A stretch of 64,000 nucleotides of DNA from JAWLAT01 sp041395325 (GCA_041395325.1 JAWLAT010000004.1:186001-250000); one strand, 5' to 3'. Numbered from the stretch's first letter, positions 26,310-35,276 are shown. Numbers and translations are program-made. The notes: a model not told the origin generated them from the letters alone.

Positions 26310-26516
26310 ATGACCCTCTTTTCCCGTCGTCCGGCACCCACAGCCGCGATCCTCACCCCCTGCATCGGCATCTGTACGCTGGATGCCAATGGCCAATGCG
26401 AGGGTTGCTTCCGCAGTGGCGAGGAGATCGCTCGCTGGGCCAGTCTCAGCGACAGCGAGCGGCAGTGGTACATGGATGAGGTGCTGCCGGCGCGCGAGGC
26501 GAAGCAGGGCACATGA
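26310..26516 (+). CDS. DUF1289 small cysteine-rich protein
   Basis: The 68-residue product contains the DUF1289 motif TPCIGICTLDANGQCEGCFRSGEEIARWASLSDSERQWYMDEVLP, with four Cys (CxxxC...CxxC) that suggest metal binding. Function is not established. Its stop overlaps the start of the Nudix gene by 4 bases, a common pairing for this family. Confidence 0.88.
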   Translation: MTLFSRRPAPTAAILTPCIGICTLDANGQCEGCFRSGEEIARWASLSDSERQWYMDEVLPAREAKQGT

Positions 26517-27169
26517 TCGATCAGCCCCCTTTTGCACTGGCGCACACCCAAGTCAGCCCCTTCAGCGAGTTGGAGGCGCGCCTGCGGGCACGCCTGCGTC
26601 CGGTGGATGACGGCAGCAATCCGGATCCGTGGAATCTGCCTGATCTGGTCGATCTGCTGCCCGACCGTCCCTTGCGTCCTGCGGCGGTGCTGGTGGGGCT
26701 GTTGCCGCATGCCGATGGCCCGCGCGTGCTGCTGACTCGCCGTACCGACGATCTACCGCATCACGCCGGGCAGATCAGCTTTCCTGGCGGTCGCCGTGAG
26801 CCGGCCGATGTCGACTGGGTCGCCGTGGCTCGGCGCGAAGCCGAAGAGGAAGTCGGGTTGTTGCCCGGACAGATGCATCCATTGGGACTGCTGCAACCCT
26901 ACGCCACCATCTCGGCCTTCAGTGTGACTCCGGTGGTGGCCTGGCTGGACCCGGCCCTGCAGCCGGTGCCACAGGACACCGAGGTCGCCGAAGTCTTCGA
27001 CGTACCGCTGGACTGGCTGCTTGACCCCGGCCGGCGGCACTGGGAGAAGCTGAGCTATCGCGGCCGCGAACGCGGCTATTGGGTCATCCCCTACGGCCGC
27101 CATCGAATCTGGGGCGCCACCGCGGCGATGCTGGTGGATCTGGCCCAGTTGCTGCAGCGAGAAGATTGA
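26513..27169 (+). CDS. Nudix hydrolase of the CoA pyrophosphatase type (NudL-like)
   Basis: The 218-residue product has the NudL-type Nudix box HHAGQISFPGGRREPADVDWVAVARREAEEEVGL, with the REAEEEVG core and the upstream HAGQISFPGG motif of CoA pyrophosphatases. The next segment, LQPYATISAFSVTPVVAWLDP, is also typical. It probably cleaves CoA or CoA derivatives into 3',5'-ADP and phosphopantetheine. It overlaps DUF1289 by 4 bases and the sulfurtransferase gene by 1 base. Confidence 0.88.
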   Translation: MIDQPPFALAHTQVSPFSELEARLRARLRPVDDGSNPDPWNLPDLVDLLPDRPLRPAAVLVGLLPHADGPRVLLTRRTDDLPHHAGQISFPGGRREPADVDWVAVARREAEEEVGLLPGQMHPLGLLQPYATISAFSVTPVVAWLDPALQPVPQDTEVAEVFDVPLDWLLDPGRRHWEKLSYRGRERGYWVIPYGRHRIWGATAAMLVDLAQLLQRED

Positions 27170-28017
27170 TGCCCAGCCTGTTGATCAGCGTTCGCGTACT
27201 GGCTGACTGGCTCGACGGCCCGGAAGCCCCGGTGCTGCTGGACTGCCGCTCCGATCTGGCGGATCCGACTGCCGGTCGGCGGGCCTGGGCGGCAGGGCAC
27301 ATCGGCCAGTCTCACTTCGCCGATCTGGCGCAGGACCTTTCCGATCCCACCGGGCCGGCGGCAGCCGGTCGTCATCCCTTGCCGCAGCCGGCTGCGTTTG
27401 CCAACACATTGAGAAGTTGGGGCATCGACCGGCACAGTCAGGTGGTCGTTTATGACCACGGTCCCGGCGCTCTGGCGGCGCGGGCGTGGTGGCTGCTGCG
27501 CCAATGCGGCATCAACGTGCAGTTGCTCGATGGTGGACTGCAGGCCTGGCAGGCGGCCGGCGGCGAACTGCGGACCGGTGCACCATGCAGCCCTCCCGAA
27601 GTCGAAGCGCTGAACATCGAGTTCGAGGGCTGGCTCGACAACGCTGACCTGGCTGACAACCTGGGTCAAGGGCGCTGTGTCTTGATCGATGCCCGCGAAG
27701 CAGCCCGCTATCGCGGCGAGATCGAGCCCATCGACCCGATCGCGGGGCATATTCCGGGCGCCTGCAATCGCCCCTTTGCGCAGAATCTGGATGCACAGGG
27801 GCGCTTTCTGCCTGCCGGCGAACTGCGCGCTGCCTTCGAGGCGCTGTTGGGTGAGGCGGCAACCGAACCGCATCGTGTCGTGCATCAGTGCGGTTCCGGT
27901 GTCACCGCCTGCCACAACCTGCTGGCCATGGAGATCGCCGGTTTGCGCGGTTCTCGCCTGCATGCGCCATCGTGGAGTGGATGGATTGCCGAAGGCCGCC
28001 CCGTGGCGCGGGATTGA
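27169..28017 (+). CDS. Sulfurtransferase (rhodanese/3-mercaptopyruvate type)
   Basis: The 282-residue product has two rhodanese domains. The inactive first domain is PVLLDCRSDLADPTAGRRAWAAGHIGQSHFADLAQDLS. The active second is VLIDAREAARYRGEIEPIDPIAGHIPGACNRPF with active-site loop CGSGVTAC (Cys241), the form found in mercaptopyruvate sulfurtransferases such as SseA. It is cytoplasmic. The ATG overlaps the Nudix stop as TGATG. Confidence 0.9.
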   Translation: MPSLLISVRVLADWLDGPEAPVLLDCRSDLADPTAGRRAWAAGHIGQSHFADLAQDLSDPTGPAAAGRHPLPQPAAFANTLRSWGIDRHSQVVVYDHGPGALAARAWWLLRQCGINVQLLDGGLQAWQAAGGELRTGAPCSPPEVEALNIEFEGWLDNADLADNLGQGRCVLIDAREAARYRGEIEPIDPIAGHIPGACNRPFAQNLDAQGRFLPAGELRAAFEALLGEAATEPHRVVHQCGSGVTACHNLLAMEIAGLRGSRLHAPSWSGWIAEGRPVARD

Positions 28018-28110
28018 CGTTGGGCAACTGCGTCACACAGTGAGTCCGGGCAGCCTTGCCCCAAGCAGGCATAATCGCCCGCCGAGATCGTCCTATCTGC
28101 CGGAGCCGTC

Positions 28111-29589
28111 ATGCTCGATCCCAATCTGCTGCGTCAACAACTCGCTGAAACGGCTGACCAGTTGCGCCAGCGGCGCGGCTTCGAGTTGCCGGTGGCTGAC
28201 TACGAGGCGCTGGAATCCGAGCGCAAGCGGCTGCAGACGCAGACGCAGGAGCTGCAGGCCGATCGCAACCGGCTGGCCAAGGAGATCGGCATGCGTCGCC
28301 GCCAGGGCGAGAATGCCGATGAGCTGATGGCACAAAGCGCGCAGCTGCCAGAACGGTTGAAGGCCAACGAAGCGGCCCTGGCCGAGTTGCAGGAGCAGAT
28401 GCAGCAGATCGCGACCGGCATCCCCAACTTGCCGCACGCCAGCGTGCCCGAGGGGGCGGACGAGACCGGCAACGTGTGCGTGCGCGACTGGGGTGCGCCC
28501 CAGGCCTTTCCCTTCACGGTCCGCGATCATGTCGAACTCGGCGCTCGTCACGGCTGGCTCGACGCCGAAGCCGGCGCGCGCCTGTCTGGTGCGCGATTCA
28601 CCGTGTTGCGCGGATCGCTGGCACGCCTGCACCGCGCACTGGCGCAGTTCATGCTCGATCTGCACACCGAGTCACACGGCTACACCGAGTGCAACGTGCC
28701 ACATCTGGTCATGCCCGAAGCCTTGCAGGGCACCGGGCAATTGCCCAAGTTTGAGGACGATCTGTTCGAGGTGCCGATTGGCTCCCATGCGCTGGGCATC
28801 GAGAGTCGCGCCATCGAGGCGCTGCGCGGCGCGGTGGCCCGCGACGATCGGGACGATGCGCTGGCGCTGATCAATGCGATCGCCAGTGACGCCGGACTGA
28901 TGACACTTGGACGCCTGCCGCCGCGCTTGTGGCAGGACCTGCACCGGCCCGAGGCACTGATCGCCACGCTGCATCGCTGGTTGTGGCGGCGGATGTACCT
29001 GATTCCGACCGCCGAGGTGCCGCTGACCAATCTGGTTCGTGACAGCATCATCGAGGCCGATCAGCTGCCTTTGCGGCTGACCGCGCATTCGCTGTGTTTT
29101 CGTGCCGAGGCTGGTGCGGCCGGCAGGGATACGCGCGGAATGATCCGCCAGCACCAGTTCGAGAAGGTCGAGCTGGTGCAGATTGCCAAGCCCGAACAGA
29201 GCCACGCGCAGTTGGAGGAGATGGTCGGCCACGCCGAAACCGTACTGCAGAAGCTCGGCCTGCCTTATCGGGTGATGTTGCTGTGCAGCGGCGACATGGG
29301 CTTCTCCGCCGCCAAGACCTTTGATCTGGAGGTCTGGTTGCCCAGTCAGGGTGCCTATCGCGAGATCAGTTCCTGCTCCAACTGCGAAGCCTTTCAGGCG
29401 CGCCGGATGCAGGCGCGTTGGCGCAATCCAGAGGGCAAGCCCGAGCCCGTTCACACCCTCAATGGCTCCGGTGTGGCGGTCGGACGCGCACTGATCGCGG
29501 TGATGGAGAACTATCAGAACGAGGATGGTTCGATCAGCATCCCCGCCGTGCTGCAGCCCTACATGGGCGGGGCTGAGCGGATCAGCTGA
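28111..29589 (+). CDS. serS: Seryl-tRNA synthetase with a large internal insertion
   Basis: The 492-residue product has the N-terminal coiled-coil tRNA arm (about 30-100). Class II motifs follow: TXE region IPTAEVPLTN (298-307), motif 2 FRAEAGAAGRDTRGMIRQHQFEKVE (330-354) and motif 3 GSGVAVGRALIAVMENYQ (452-469). Bacterial SerRS is usually about 425 residues. The extra length lies at about 222-295, between KFEDDLFEV and YLIPTAEV, where other SerRS have about ten residues. The frame is uninterrupted and catalytic residues are intact, so the enzyme should be active. Confidence 0.95.
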   Translation: MLDPNLLRQQLAETADQLRQRRGFELPVADYEALESERKRLQTQTQELQADRNRLAKEIGMRRRQGENADELMAQSAQLPERLKANEAALAELQEQMQQIATGIPNLPHASVPEGADETGNVCVRDWGAPQAFPFTVRDHVELGARHGWLDAEAGARLSGARFTVLRGSLARLHRALAQFMLDLHTESHGYTECNVPHLVMPEALQGTGQLPKFEDDLFEVPIGSHALGIESRAIEALRGAVARDDRDDALALINAIASDAGLMTLGRLPPRLWQDLHRPEALIATLHRWLWRRMYLIPTAEVPLTNLVRDSIIEADQLPLRLTAHSLCFRAEAGAAGRDTRGMIRQHQFEKVELVQIAKPEQSHAQLEEMVGHAETVLQKLGLPYRVMLLCSGDMGFSAAKTFDLEVWLPSQGAYREISSCSNCEAFQARRMQARWRNPEGKPEPVHTLNGSGVAVGRALIAVMENYQNEDGSISIPAVLQPYMGGAERIS

Positions 29590-30148
29590 TCAACCTGATG
29601 TTGCGCTGGCCAACTGATGGCCAGCGCGCATCAAAGCGCTCGGGCAGCTTTCGGCCACCGGCGCTGCCACTGCGTTCGCCAATAGACTCTTTGGTCAATC
29701 AAATCAATAGTTTGTGCGGCTTCCTGATCGCTCGGGTATGGTCGCACGTGAGCCAGTGCGCAGATCTGAAATGACAACGTGTTAATGCGTTGCAGAACCG
29801 GCTGGGTGCGCTCTAGCATTCACCGCACAGGTTCCTCCCTTGCTGCCCCATGGGCCTCGAGCGGACCTCGATCGTTCGGCGGGTGGCCGAGCGATGCCAG
29901 GCGAATCGGCCAGGGGCCGGATGTGGGGATCGGGGCTCGGCACGATTTCAGGCCCCTGACGGCGTGGGTGCAAGGGTACCGGAGCGTCGCTTGCTGGGCG
30001 GCTGGCAGAGGGGAACGCCGTGAGGCGTCTGCCGGATTCGCTGTGGGGTGCTGAGCCGGATGGGCCGCTGACGGCGCTGACCGCAGCGTCGTGGCCTGCT
30101 GTCCCGAGTACCGACGTCGGCCGAGCGACGATGCCGGAGATTGGGGAT
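29590..30148. other. Intergenic region of 559 bases before the metalloprotease
   Basis: It begins with a strong hairpin after serS. A patch around 29690-29770 is less GC-rich than its surroundings. Weak short frames exist on both strands, but none has a convincing ribosome-binding site or protein pattern. It probably holds the metalloprotease promoter and 5' leader. I see no tRNA or known riboswitch. Confidence 0.4.
29603..29627 (+). terminator. Hairpin after serS, probable terminator
   Basis: GCGCTGGCCA and TGGCCAGCGC pair perfectly around the loop ACTGA, 13 bases after the stop. No T-tract follows, so it may act as a weak or Rho-assisted terminator. Confidence 0.5.
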
Positions 30149-31393
30149 ATGTCTCTTCGTACTTCGTGCAAGTCAACGCTGGCCCTGCTCGCGCTGGGTC
30201 TGCTCGGCTCAACCGCCCACGCTGCAGATTTGTGGCAGGACCTGCCGGTCTACAAAGCCTCGGGCAAGCCGGACAGCGCCTATCAGGCACTGCTGGCCGA
30301 CGCCGCCAACCAGCATCATCGGCGCCTGCAGGTCGACGCCAGCCAGGTACAACTGGATCAGAACGAGCTGGTACTGCCGCTGCTGGCCAATCTGTCGGTC
30401 AAGGCGCTGCGCATCGAGTCCGGCAGCAGCGAATCAGGCAATCTGGTGTGGCACGGCCTGCTCGACAGCAGTCCGGTGTTCGGCCGCGCGCTCTCTGCGG
30501 GTGAGGCGCTCGACGATCCCTTCAATCAGGTCACGCTGGTGCGTGAGGGCAATCTTCTCACCGGCAATCTGCGCGTCGACGGTCAGCTCTACAAGCTGCG
30601 TCCGTTGAAGGACGGCACGCACGTGCTGATCGAAGTCGATGAATCGCTGGTGCCGCCCGATCATCCTGCCGGTGCCGAGCCTGCGGTCGACAAGGCCGGG
30701 GTTGCGGTCGTCACGCCGCTGGTCCAGGCCAAGGCCAACACGGTGATTCGGGTGCTGGTGCATGCCACCACCGCGGCCATCAATGCCAGCGGGTCGATCT
30801 CGAGCCTGATCGATCTGGCCGTGGCCGAGGCCAACCAGAGCTATGCCAACAGCGGCATCAGCATCACCTTGCAGCTGGCCGGCAAGTACAGCATCGCCTA
30901 CACCGAATCGGGCAGCTTCAACACCGATCTGTCGCGCTACCGCGGGACCTCGGATGGCTACATGGACTCGATCCACAGCACCCGCAATTCCCGCACGGCC
31001 GATGTCGCCGTGCTGTTCATCAACAACAGCTCCTCCTGCGGCCTGGCATCGGCGATCGGCGCCAGCGCGACGACCGCGTTTGCCGCGGTGCATTGGGATT
31101 GCGCGACCGGCTACTACAGCTTCGGTCACGAAATCGGTCACTTGCAGGCGGCTCGGCACGACCCGGCCAATGACCCCACCAATACGCCGTACGCCTACGG
31201 CCATGGTTACCAGTACGCCACGGGTCGCTGGCGCACGGTGATGGCCTACAACTGCAGCAGCGGCTGCACCCGCATCAACTACTGGTCCAATCCCTCGCGC
31301 ACCTACGGAGGTGTGCCAATGGGGACGTCCAGCCGCAGTGACAACGCCCGGGTGCTCAACAACACCCGCACGACAGTGGCAGGCTTCCGCTAG
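30149..31393 (+). CDS. Secreted zinc metalloprotease (metzincin-like)
   Basis: The 414-residue precursor has a clear Sec signal peptide (MSLRTSCKSTLALLALGLLGSTAHA). A propeptide-like region follows, then a zincin domain with HEIGHLQAARHD: His327, Glu328, His331 and His337-Asp338. A Met-turn candidate is VMAYN, Met365. The Gly usually found in HExxHxxGxxH is Ala334. Cys residues around CGLASAI and CSSGC may form disulfides. It resembles M12B/reprolysin-like bacterial proteases and is probably exported, perhaps by type II secretion. The start is the ATG with the signal peptide directly behind it. Confidence 0.87.
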   Translation: MSLRTSCKSTLALLALGLLGSTAHAADLWQDLPVYKASGKPDSAYQALLADAANQHHRRLQVDASQVQLDQNELVLPLLANLSVKALRIESGSSESGNLVWHGLLDSSPVFGRALSAGEALDDPFNQVTLVREGNLLTGNLRVDGQLYKLRPLKDGTHVLIEVDESLVPPDHPAGAEPAVDKAGVAVVTPLVQAKANTVIRVLVHATTAAINASGSISSLIDLAVAEANQSYANSGISITLQLAGKYSIAYTESGSFNTDLSRYRGTSDGYMDSIHSTRNSRTADVAVLFINNSSSCGLASAIGASATTAFAAVHWDCATGYYSFGHEIGHLQAARHDPANDPTNTPYAYGHGYQYATGRWRTVMAYNCSSGCTRINYWSNPSRTYGGVPMGTSSRSDNARVLNNTRTTVAGFR

Positions 31394-31411
31394 TTTCATC
31401 CGGTGTTCGGG

Positions 31412-31437
31412 ACCCCGCAGGCTCGAGCCTGCGGGGT
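31412..31437 (+). terminator. Terminator after the metalloprotease gene
   Basis: A 26-base perfect palindrome, ACCCCGCAGGCTC followed by its complement, forms a 13-bp stem 18 bases after the stop. A modest T-rich stretch (TTCGGGTTGTT) follows. Confidence 0.7.
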
Positions 31438-31451
31438 TCGGGTTGTTGGGA

Positions 31452-31470
31452 GCTGTACCACCTGTACAGC
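31452..31470. promoter_or_regulatory. Perfect inverted repeat upstream of the TetR promoter
   Basis: GCTGTAC and GTACAGC flank the 5-base spacer CACCT. It lies 18 bases before the -35 of the TetR-operon promoter, a place where activators bind. It is close to a LexA box, but the spacing is one base too long. Confidence 0.35.
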
Positions 31471-31487
31471 CGTCTCGTCTTGATCAA

Positions 31488-31531
31488 TCGACAGCCGAAG
31501 CCTTGCTCTGTAAAATAACTGACCAGTCAGT
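31488..31531 (+). promoter_or_regulatory. Promoter and TetR-type operator of the export operon
   Basis: TCGACA (31488-31493) and TAAAAT (31511-31516) are 17 bases apart, each matching the sigma-70 consensus in five of six positions. Directly downstream lies ACTGAC-CA-GTCAGT (31518-31531), a perfect inverted repeat extended by another CAGT. A repressor bound there would block initiation. Binding by the adjacent TetR protein is inferred from position. Confidence 0.6.
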
Positions 31532-31544
31532 CAGTAAAGTACGC

Positions 31545-32228
31545 ATGAGCAGTCGGCGACGACAGAAGGCAGAACGACCGGCGCAGTTGCTGGAGGCGGC
31601 GTTTGCGTTGTTTCTGGAACGCGGCTTTGCAGCGACGCGCATCGACGACATCGCCGAGCGGGCCCAGGTCAGCAAGGGCACCGTCTATCTCTATTACCCG
31701 AGCAAGGAAGCCTTGCTGACGGCGGCGGTTGAAGAACTGCTGCTGCCCCGACTGGCCAACTTGCGGCAAATCCTCGAGCCAACCGAGCAGCCCGCCTGGC
31801 CGCGCCTGCGTCAGGTGTTCGAGGCGATGTGGACGCTGGCGGTGGATCCGCAGGGACTGGCCGTGGCCGGTCTGCCCAAGCTGATGATCTCCGAGTGCGG
31901 CAACTTCCCCGATCTGGCAAGACGCTTCGTTGAGCGCTGGATTGCGCCGATGCAGGACGAAGTGCTGCTCGGTCTGGTGCAACAGGGACTGGCCAGCGGC
32001 GAGTTCCAGGTCGACGACCCGGCCTACCAGGTTCGGGTCATCGTCGCCGGTTTCGTCTTCCAACTGGTTTGGCGTCACTCGCTGGCCGAGTTCGACGGCC
32101 GCGGACTGGACATGCGGCGCTATTTCAACGCCTGGCTGGCCCAGACCCATGCCGTGCTCGTTGGGACTGCACTGCCGGCGGATGAACTCGCCGCCGAAGC
32201 CATGTCACTCACAGGGACTCAGCCATGA
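31545..32228 (+). CDS. TetR/AcrR family transcriptional regulator
   Basis: The 227-residue product has a TetR helix-turn-helix at the N-terminus: LLEAAFALFLERGFAATRIDDIAERAQVSKGTVYLYYPSKEALLTAAVEE. A helical ligand-binding domain includes WRHSLAEFDGRGLDMRRYFNAWLAQTHAVLVG. It resembles CecR (YbiH), which controls the ybhGFSR exporter in E. coli. The gene overlaps the HlyD-type gene by 4 bases and leads the operon it probably represses. The ATG follows the operator by 13 bases. Confidence 0.9.
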   Translation: MSSRRRQKAERPAQLLEAAFALFLERGFAATRIDDIAERAQVSKGTVYLYYPSKEALLTAAVEELLLPRLANLRQILEPTEQPAWPRLRQVFEAMWTLAVDPQGLAVAGLPKLMISECGNFPDLARRFVERWIAPMQDEVLLGLVQQGLASGEFQVDDPAYQVRVIVAGFVFQLVWRHSLAEFDGRGLDMRRYFNAWLAQTHAVLVGTALPADELAAEAMSLTGTQP

Positions 32229-33172
32229 ACCGCACGCATTGGATTGTTCTGCTGGCGCTGCTGCTGACCAGCTGCAGCGAAACGCCGGCGGACTACTACC
32301 AGGGCTATCTGGAACTGGATTCGGTCGATGTGGCCGCGCCACAGGCCGGGCAGGTGCAGGCGTTGCTGGCGCGCCGGGGAGAGGCCATTCAGGCCGGGCA
32401 GCGGCTGCTGCAGCTGGATGACACGCGCGAACTGGCAGCGCAGGCCGAAGCAGCGGCGCGTGTGGCGGCCGCCGAGGCGCGTTGGCAGGACCTGCAGCAG
32501 GGTCGTCGACCGCCGGAGCGTCAGGTCATTCAGGCGCAACTGGCGCAGGCACGCACGCAGGCCAGTCAGAGCGAGGCTGAATCGCGGCGCCGCCAGGAGT
32601 TGATTGCCCAAGGGCTGTTGCCGCGTGAACAGGCCGATGCCGCCATGGCCCGAGCGCGGGCCGACCAGCAGCGGGTCAGCGAACTGCGTGCCCAGCTGGC
32701 GGTGGCCGACCTGCCTGGCCGCAGCGATCAGATCGATGCGCTGGCCGCCGAGGTGGAATCCGCCCGTGCCGCACTGGTCCAGGCCGACTGGCAGTTGTCG
32801 CAGCGGCAGCTGCTCAGCCCGGTCGATGGCTGGGTGCGGGAACACTGGTTCGAGGTAGGCGAGTGGTTGCCGGCCGGACAACCGGCACTGAGCCTGCTGC
32901 CGGCCGGCCGCTTCGAAGTGCGCTTCTTCGTCCCGGTCGACGTGGCTGGCCGTCTGCAACCGGGCGAGCGCGTTCAACTGTCCGGATTGGCCTTGCCGAG
33001 CCCGCTGGCGGCGACGATCAATCACATTGCCGCCGAGCCCGAGTTCGCACCGCCGCTGATCTTCAGCCGTGATCGCAATGAGCGCCTGCTGTTCCAGATC
33101 AGGGCGCGCATCGACACCGCCGCCGAGCAACGCCTGAGCCCGGGTTTGCCGGTGGAAGTGCGGCTGCCATGA
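32225..33172 (+). CDS. HlyD/YbhG-type membrane fusion lipoprotein
   Basis: The 315-residue product carries a lipoprotein signal (MNRTHWIVLLALLLTSC). The biotinyl-lipoyl half DSVDVAAPQAGQVQALLARRGEAIQAGQRLLQLDD comes next, then a long coiled-coil hairpin (about 75-190, Gln/Ala/Arg-rich), and QLLSPVDGWVREHWFEVGEWLPAGQPALSLLP. This is the periplasmic adaptor of an ABC exporter. It overlaps both neighbours by 4 bases. Confidence 0.9.
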   Translation: MNRTHWIVLLALLLTSCSETPADYYQGYLELDSVDVAAPQAGQVQALLARRGEAIQAGQRLLQLDDTRELAAQAEAAARVAAAEARWQDLQQGRRPPERQVIQAQLAQARTQASQSEAESRRRQELIAQGLLPREQADAAMARARADQQRVSELRAQLAVADLPGRSDQIDALAAEVESARAALVQADWQLSQRQLLSPVDGWVREHWFEVGEWLPAGQPALSLLPAGRFEVRFFVPVDVAGRLQPGERVQLSGLALPSPLAATINHIAAEPEFAPPLIFSRDRNERLLFQIRARIDTAAEQRLSPGLPVEVRLP

Positions 33173-34116
33173 GCACCGCGGTCATCGACGTCCATGGGCT
33201 GACCAAGCGCTTCGGCAGCAAGACGGTCGTCGATGGACTGGACATGCGCGTCGAGGAAGGCCAGATCTATGGCTTTCTGGGTCCCAACGGCAGCGGCAAG
33301 ACCACCTCGATCCGCATGCTCTGCGGTTTGCTGACGCCGGATGCGGGCGAGGGCACCTGCCTGGGTCTGGACCTGCGCACGCAGGCACAGCAGATCAAGC
33401 GACAGACCGGCTACATGACCCAGCGCTTTTCCTGGTACGAGGATCTCAGCATCGCCGAGAACCTCAATTTCGCCGCGCGGCTCTATGGCGTGCCGGATGT
33501 GCGTGCCCGGGTCGATCAGACCCTGCAGCGGCTGGGTCTGCAGGATCGCCGCCAGCAGCTGGCCGGCACGCTCTCGGGCGGCTGGAAGCAGCGCCTGGCG
33601 CTGGCCGCCAGCATGATGCACAAGCCGCGTCTGCTGCTGCTGGATGAGCCCACCGCGGGCGTCGATCCCAAGGCCCGGCGGGATTTCTGGAGTCACATTC
33701 ACGCGCTGGCGGCCGAAGGCATGACCGTGCTGGTGTCGACCCACTACATGGACGAGGCCGAGCGCTGCCATCGGCTGGCCTACATCGCCTACGGCAAGCT
33801 GCTGATCGAAGGCACGCCCGAGTCGGTGCTGCAGCAGGTGGGGTTGAGCACCTGGCTGATCGAAGGTGCCGGCGCGGCCGATCTGGCGGCGCTGGAGCAA
33901 TTGCCCGGGGTGCAGCAGGCCGTGCCCTTTGGTGGCAACCTGCATCTGTCCGGGACCGATGGCGAGCGCCTGCAGGCGTCCGTGCAGGGCTACTGCGAAC
34001 CGCGGCAGCTGCGCTTCCAGCGGCGCGCGGCCAGCCTGGAAGATGCCTTCATCCATCTGATGGGACGCAGCCGCGACAACTTTGCTGGCTCGAACGACGC
34101 CGGAGCCTCCGCATGA
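33169..34116 (+). CDS. ABC transporter ATP-binding protein (YbhF-like)
   Basis: The 315-residue product has Walker A GPNGSGKT (38-45), the signature LSGGWKQR, Walker B LLLLDEPTAGVD and switch His in VSTHYMDEAERC. The C-terminal part after about 230 is typical of drug and multidrug-type ABC-2 ATPases. E. coli YbhF has two such cassettes in one chain; this is a single cassette. It is coupled to the adaptor and permease genes. Confidence 0.93.
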   Translation: MSTAVIDVHGLTKRFGSKTVVDGLDMRVEEGQIYGFLGPNGSGKTTSIRMLCGLLTPDAGEGTCLGLDLRTQAQQIKRQTGYMTQRFSWYEDLSIAENLNFAARLYGVPDVRARVDQTLQRLGLQDRRQQLAGTLSGGWKQRLALAASMMHKPRLLLLDEPTAGVDPKARRDFWSHIHALAAEGMTVLVSTHYMDEAERCHRLAYIAYGKLLIEGTPESVLQQVGLSTWLIEGAGAADLAALEQLPGVQQAVPFGGNLHLSGTDGERLQASVQGYCEPRQLRFQRRAASLEDAFIHLMGRSRDNFAGSNDAGASA

Positions 34117-35258
34117 GCGCCTGGAGCGATCATTTCTCGCTGCGCCGGCTGTGGGCGATGATCAGCAAGGAATTCATCCAGATGCGGCGCGACCGGCTGA
34201 CCTTCGCGATGATGGTCGGCATCCCGCTGCTGCAGCTGACCTTGTTCGGCTTTGCCATCAACAGTGATCCGCGTGAATTGCCGACCGCGGCGCTGGTGGC
34301 CGAGGACAGCCCGATCGCCCGTCGTTTCCTCGCCGCCTTGGCCAACACCGGCTATTTCCGCATCGACGAGCGACTGGCCAGCGAGGCCGAGGCCGATCGC
34401 CTGCTGGCGGTGGGCGAGGTGCAGTTCGTGCTGGTCGTGCCCAGTGGCTTCGAGCGCGCCCTGCGGCGCGGTGAGCGACCGCAGTTGCTGCTGCTGGCCG
34501 ATGCCTCCGATCCAGCCGCCACCGGCAATGCTCTGGCGGCCGTGGCCGAACTGCCGCAGCGGGTGCTGGCCGAGGAACTGGTCGGGCCCTGGAGCGGGCT
34601 GGCGCAGCGGCCGCCGCCGGTGGATCTGGTGGTGCAACGCCGCTACAACCCCGAGGGCATCAGCCAGTACAACATCGTGCCGGGTCTGATGGGCGTGATT
34701 CTGACGATGACGATGATCATGATGACCGGGTTGGCCATCACCCGCGAACGCGAGCGCGGCACGATGGAGAACCTGCTTGCCACGCCGGTGCGCCCGCTGG
34801 AAGTGATGCTGGGCAAGATCACGCCCTACGTGCTGGTGGCCTATGTGCAGGTCACCCTGGTGCTGCTCGCCGCCTGGGGCATTTTCGAAGTGCCGATGCG
34901 CGGCTCGCTGCTGTTGCTGCTGGGCGTGGTGGCCGTGTTCGTGCTGGCCAATCTGACCGTCGGGCTGCTGTTCTCGACGCTGGCGCGCAATCAGATGCAG
35001 GCGATGCAGATGACCTTCTTCTTCTTTCTGCCGTCGATCCTGCTGTCCGGCTTCATGTTTCCCTTCCGCGGCATGCCCGGCTGGGCCCAGCACATCGGCG
35101 AGGTCCTGCCACTGACGCATTTCCTGCGGATCGTGCGTGGGATTCTGCTCAAGGGCAACGACTTCACCCTGATCGCCCCGCATCTGCCGCCCTTGCTCGC
35201 CTTCGTCAGCGTGACGCTGGTGCTGGGCCTGCTGCGCTTCCGACGCACGCTGGACTGA
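34113..35258 (+). CDS. ABC-2 type transporter permease (YbhS/YbhR-like)
   Basis: The 381-residue product has one N-terminal membrane helix (LTFAMMVGIPLLQLTLFGFAI), a large periplasmic domain and five C-terminal helices from about 190. The ABC-2 signature is TRERERGTMENLLATPVRPLEVMLGKITPYVLVAYVQ. There is one permease gene here where E. coli has two (ybhS and ybhR), so the pump would be a homodimer. It ends the operon. Confidence 0.92.
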   Translation: MSAWSDHFSLRRLWAMISKEFIQMRRDRLTFAMMVGIPLLQLTLFGFAINSDPRELPTAALVAEDSPIARRFLAALANTGYFRIDERLASEAEADRLLAVGEVQFVLVVPSGFERALRRGERPQLLLLADASDPAATGNALAAVAELPQRVLAEELVGPWSGLAQRPPPVDLVVQRRYNPEGISQYNIVPGLMGVILTMTMIMMTGLAITRERERGTMENLLATPVRPLEVMLGKITPYVLVAYVQVTLVLLAAWGIFEVPMRGSLLLLLGVVAVFVLANLTVGLLFSTLARNQMQAMQMTFFFFLPSILLSGFMFPFRGMPGWAQHIGEVLPLTHFLRIVRGILLKGNDFTLIAPHLPPLLAFVSVTLVLGLLRFRRTLD

Positions 35259-35276
35259 CGATGGCCCGAACTGCGC

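Noticed and set aside
29631..29819. 62-codon minus-strand frame in the serS-metalloprotease gap
   Set aside because: No good ribosome-binding site and no similarity I can recognise; length is expected by chance.
31453..31469. LexA-like box CTGT...ACAG before the TetR operon
   Set aside because: The spacing is nine bases rather than eight, and no SOS gene follows.
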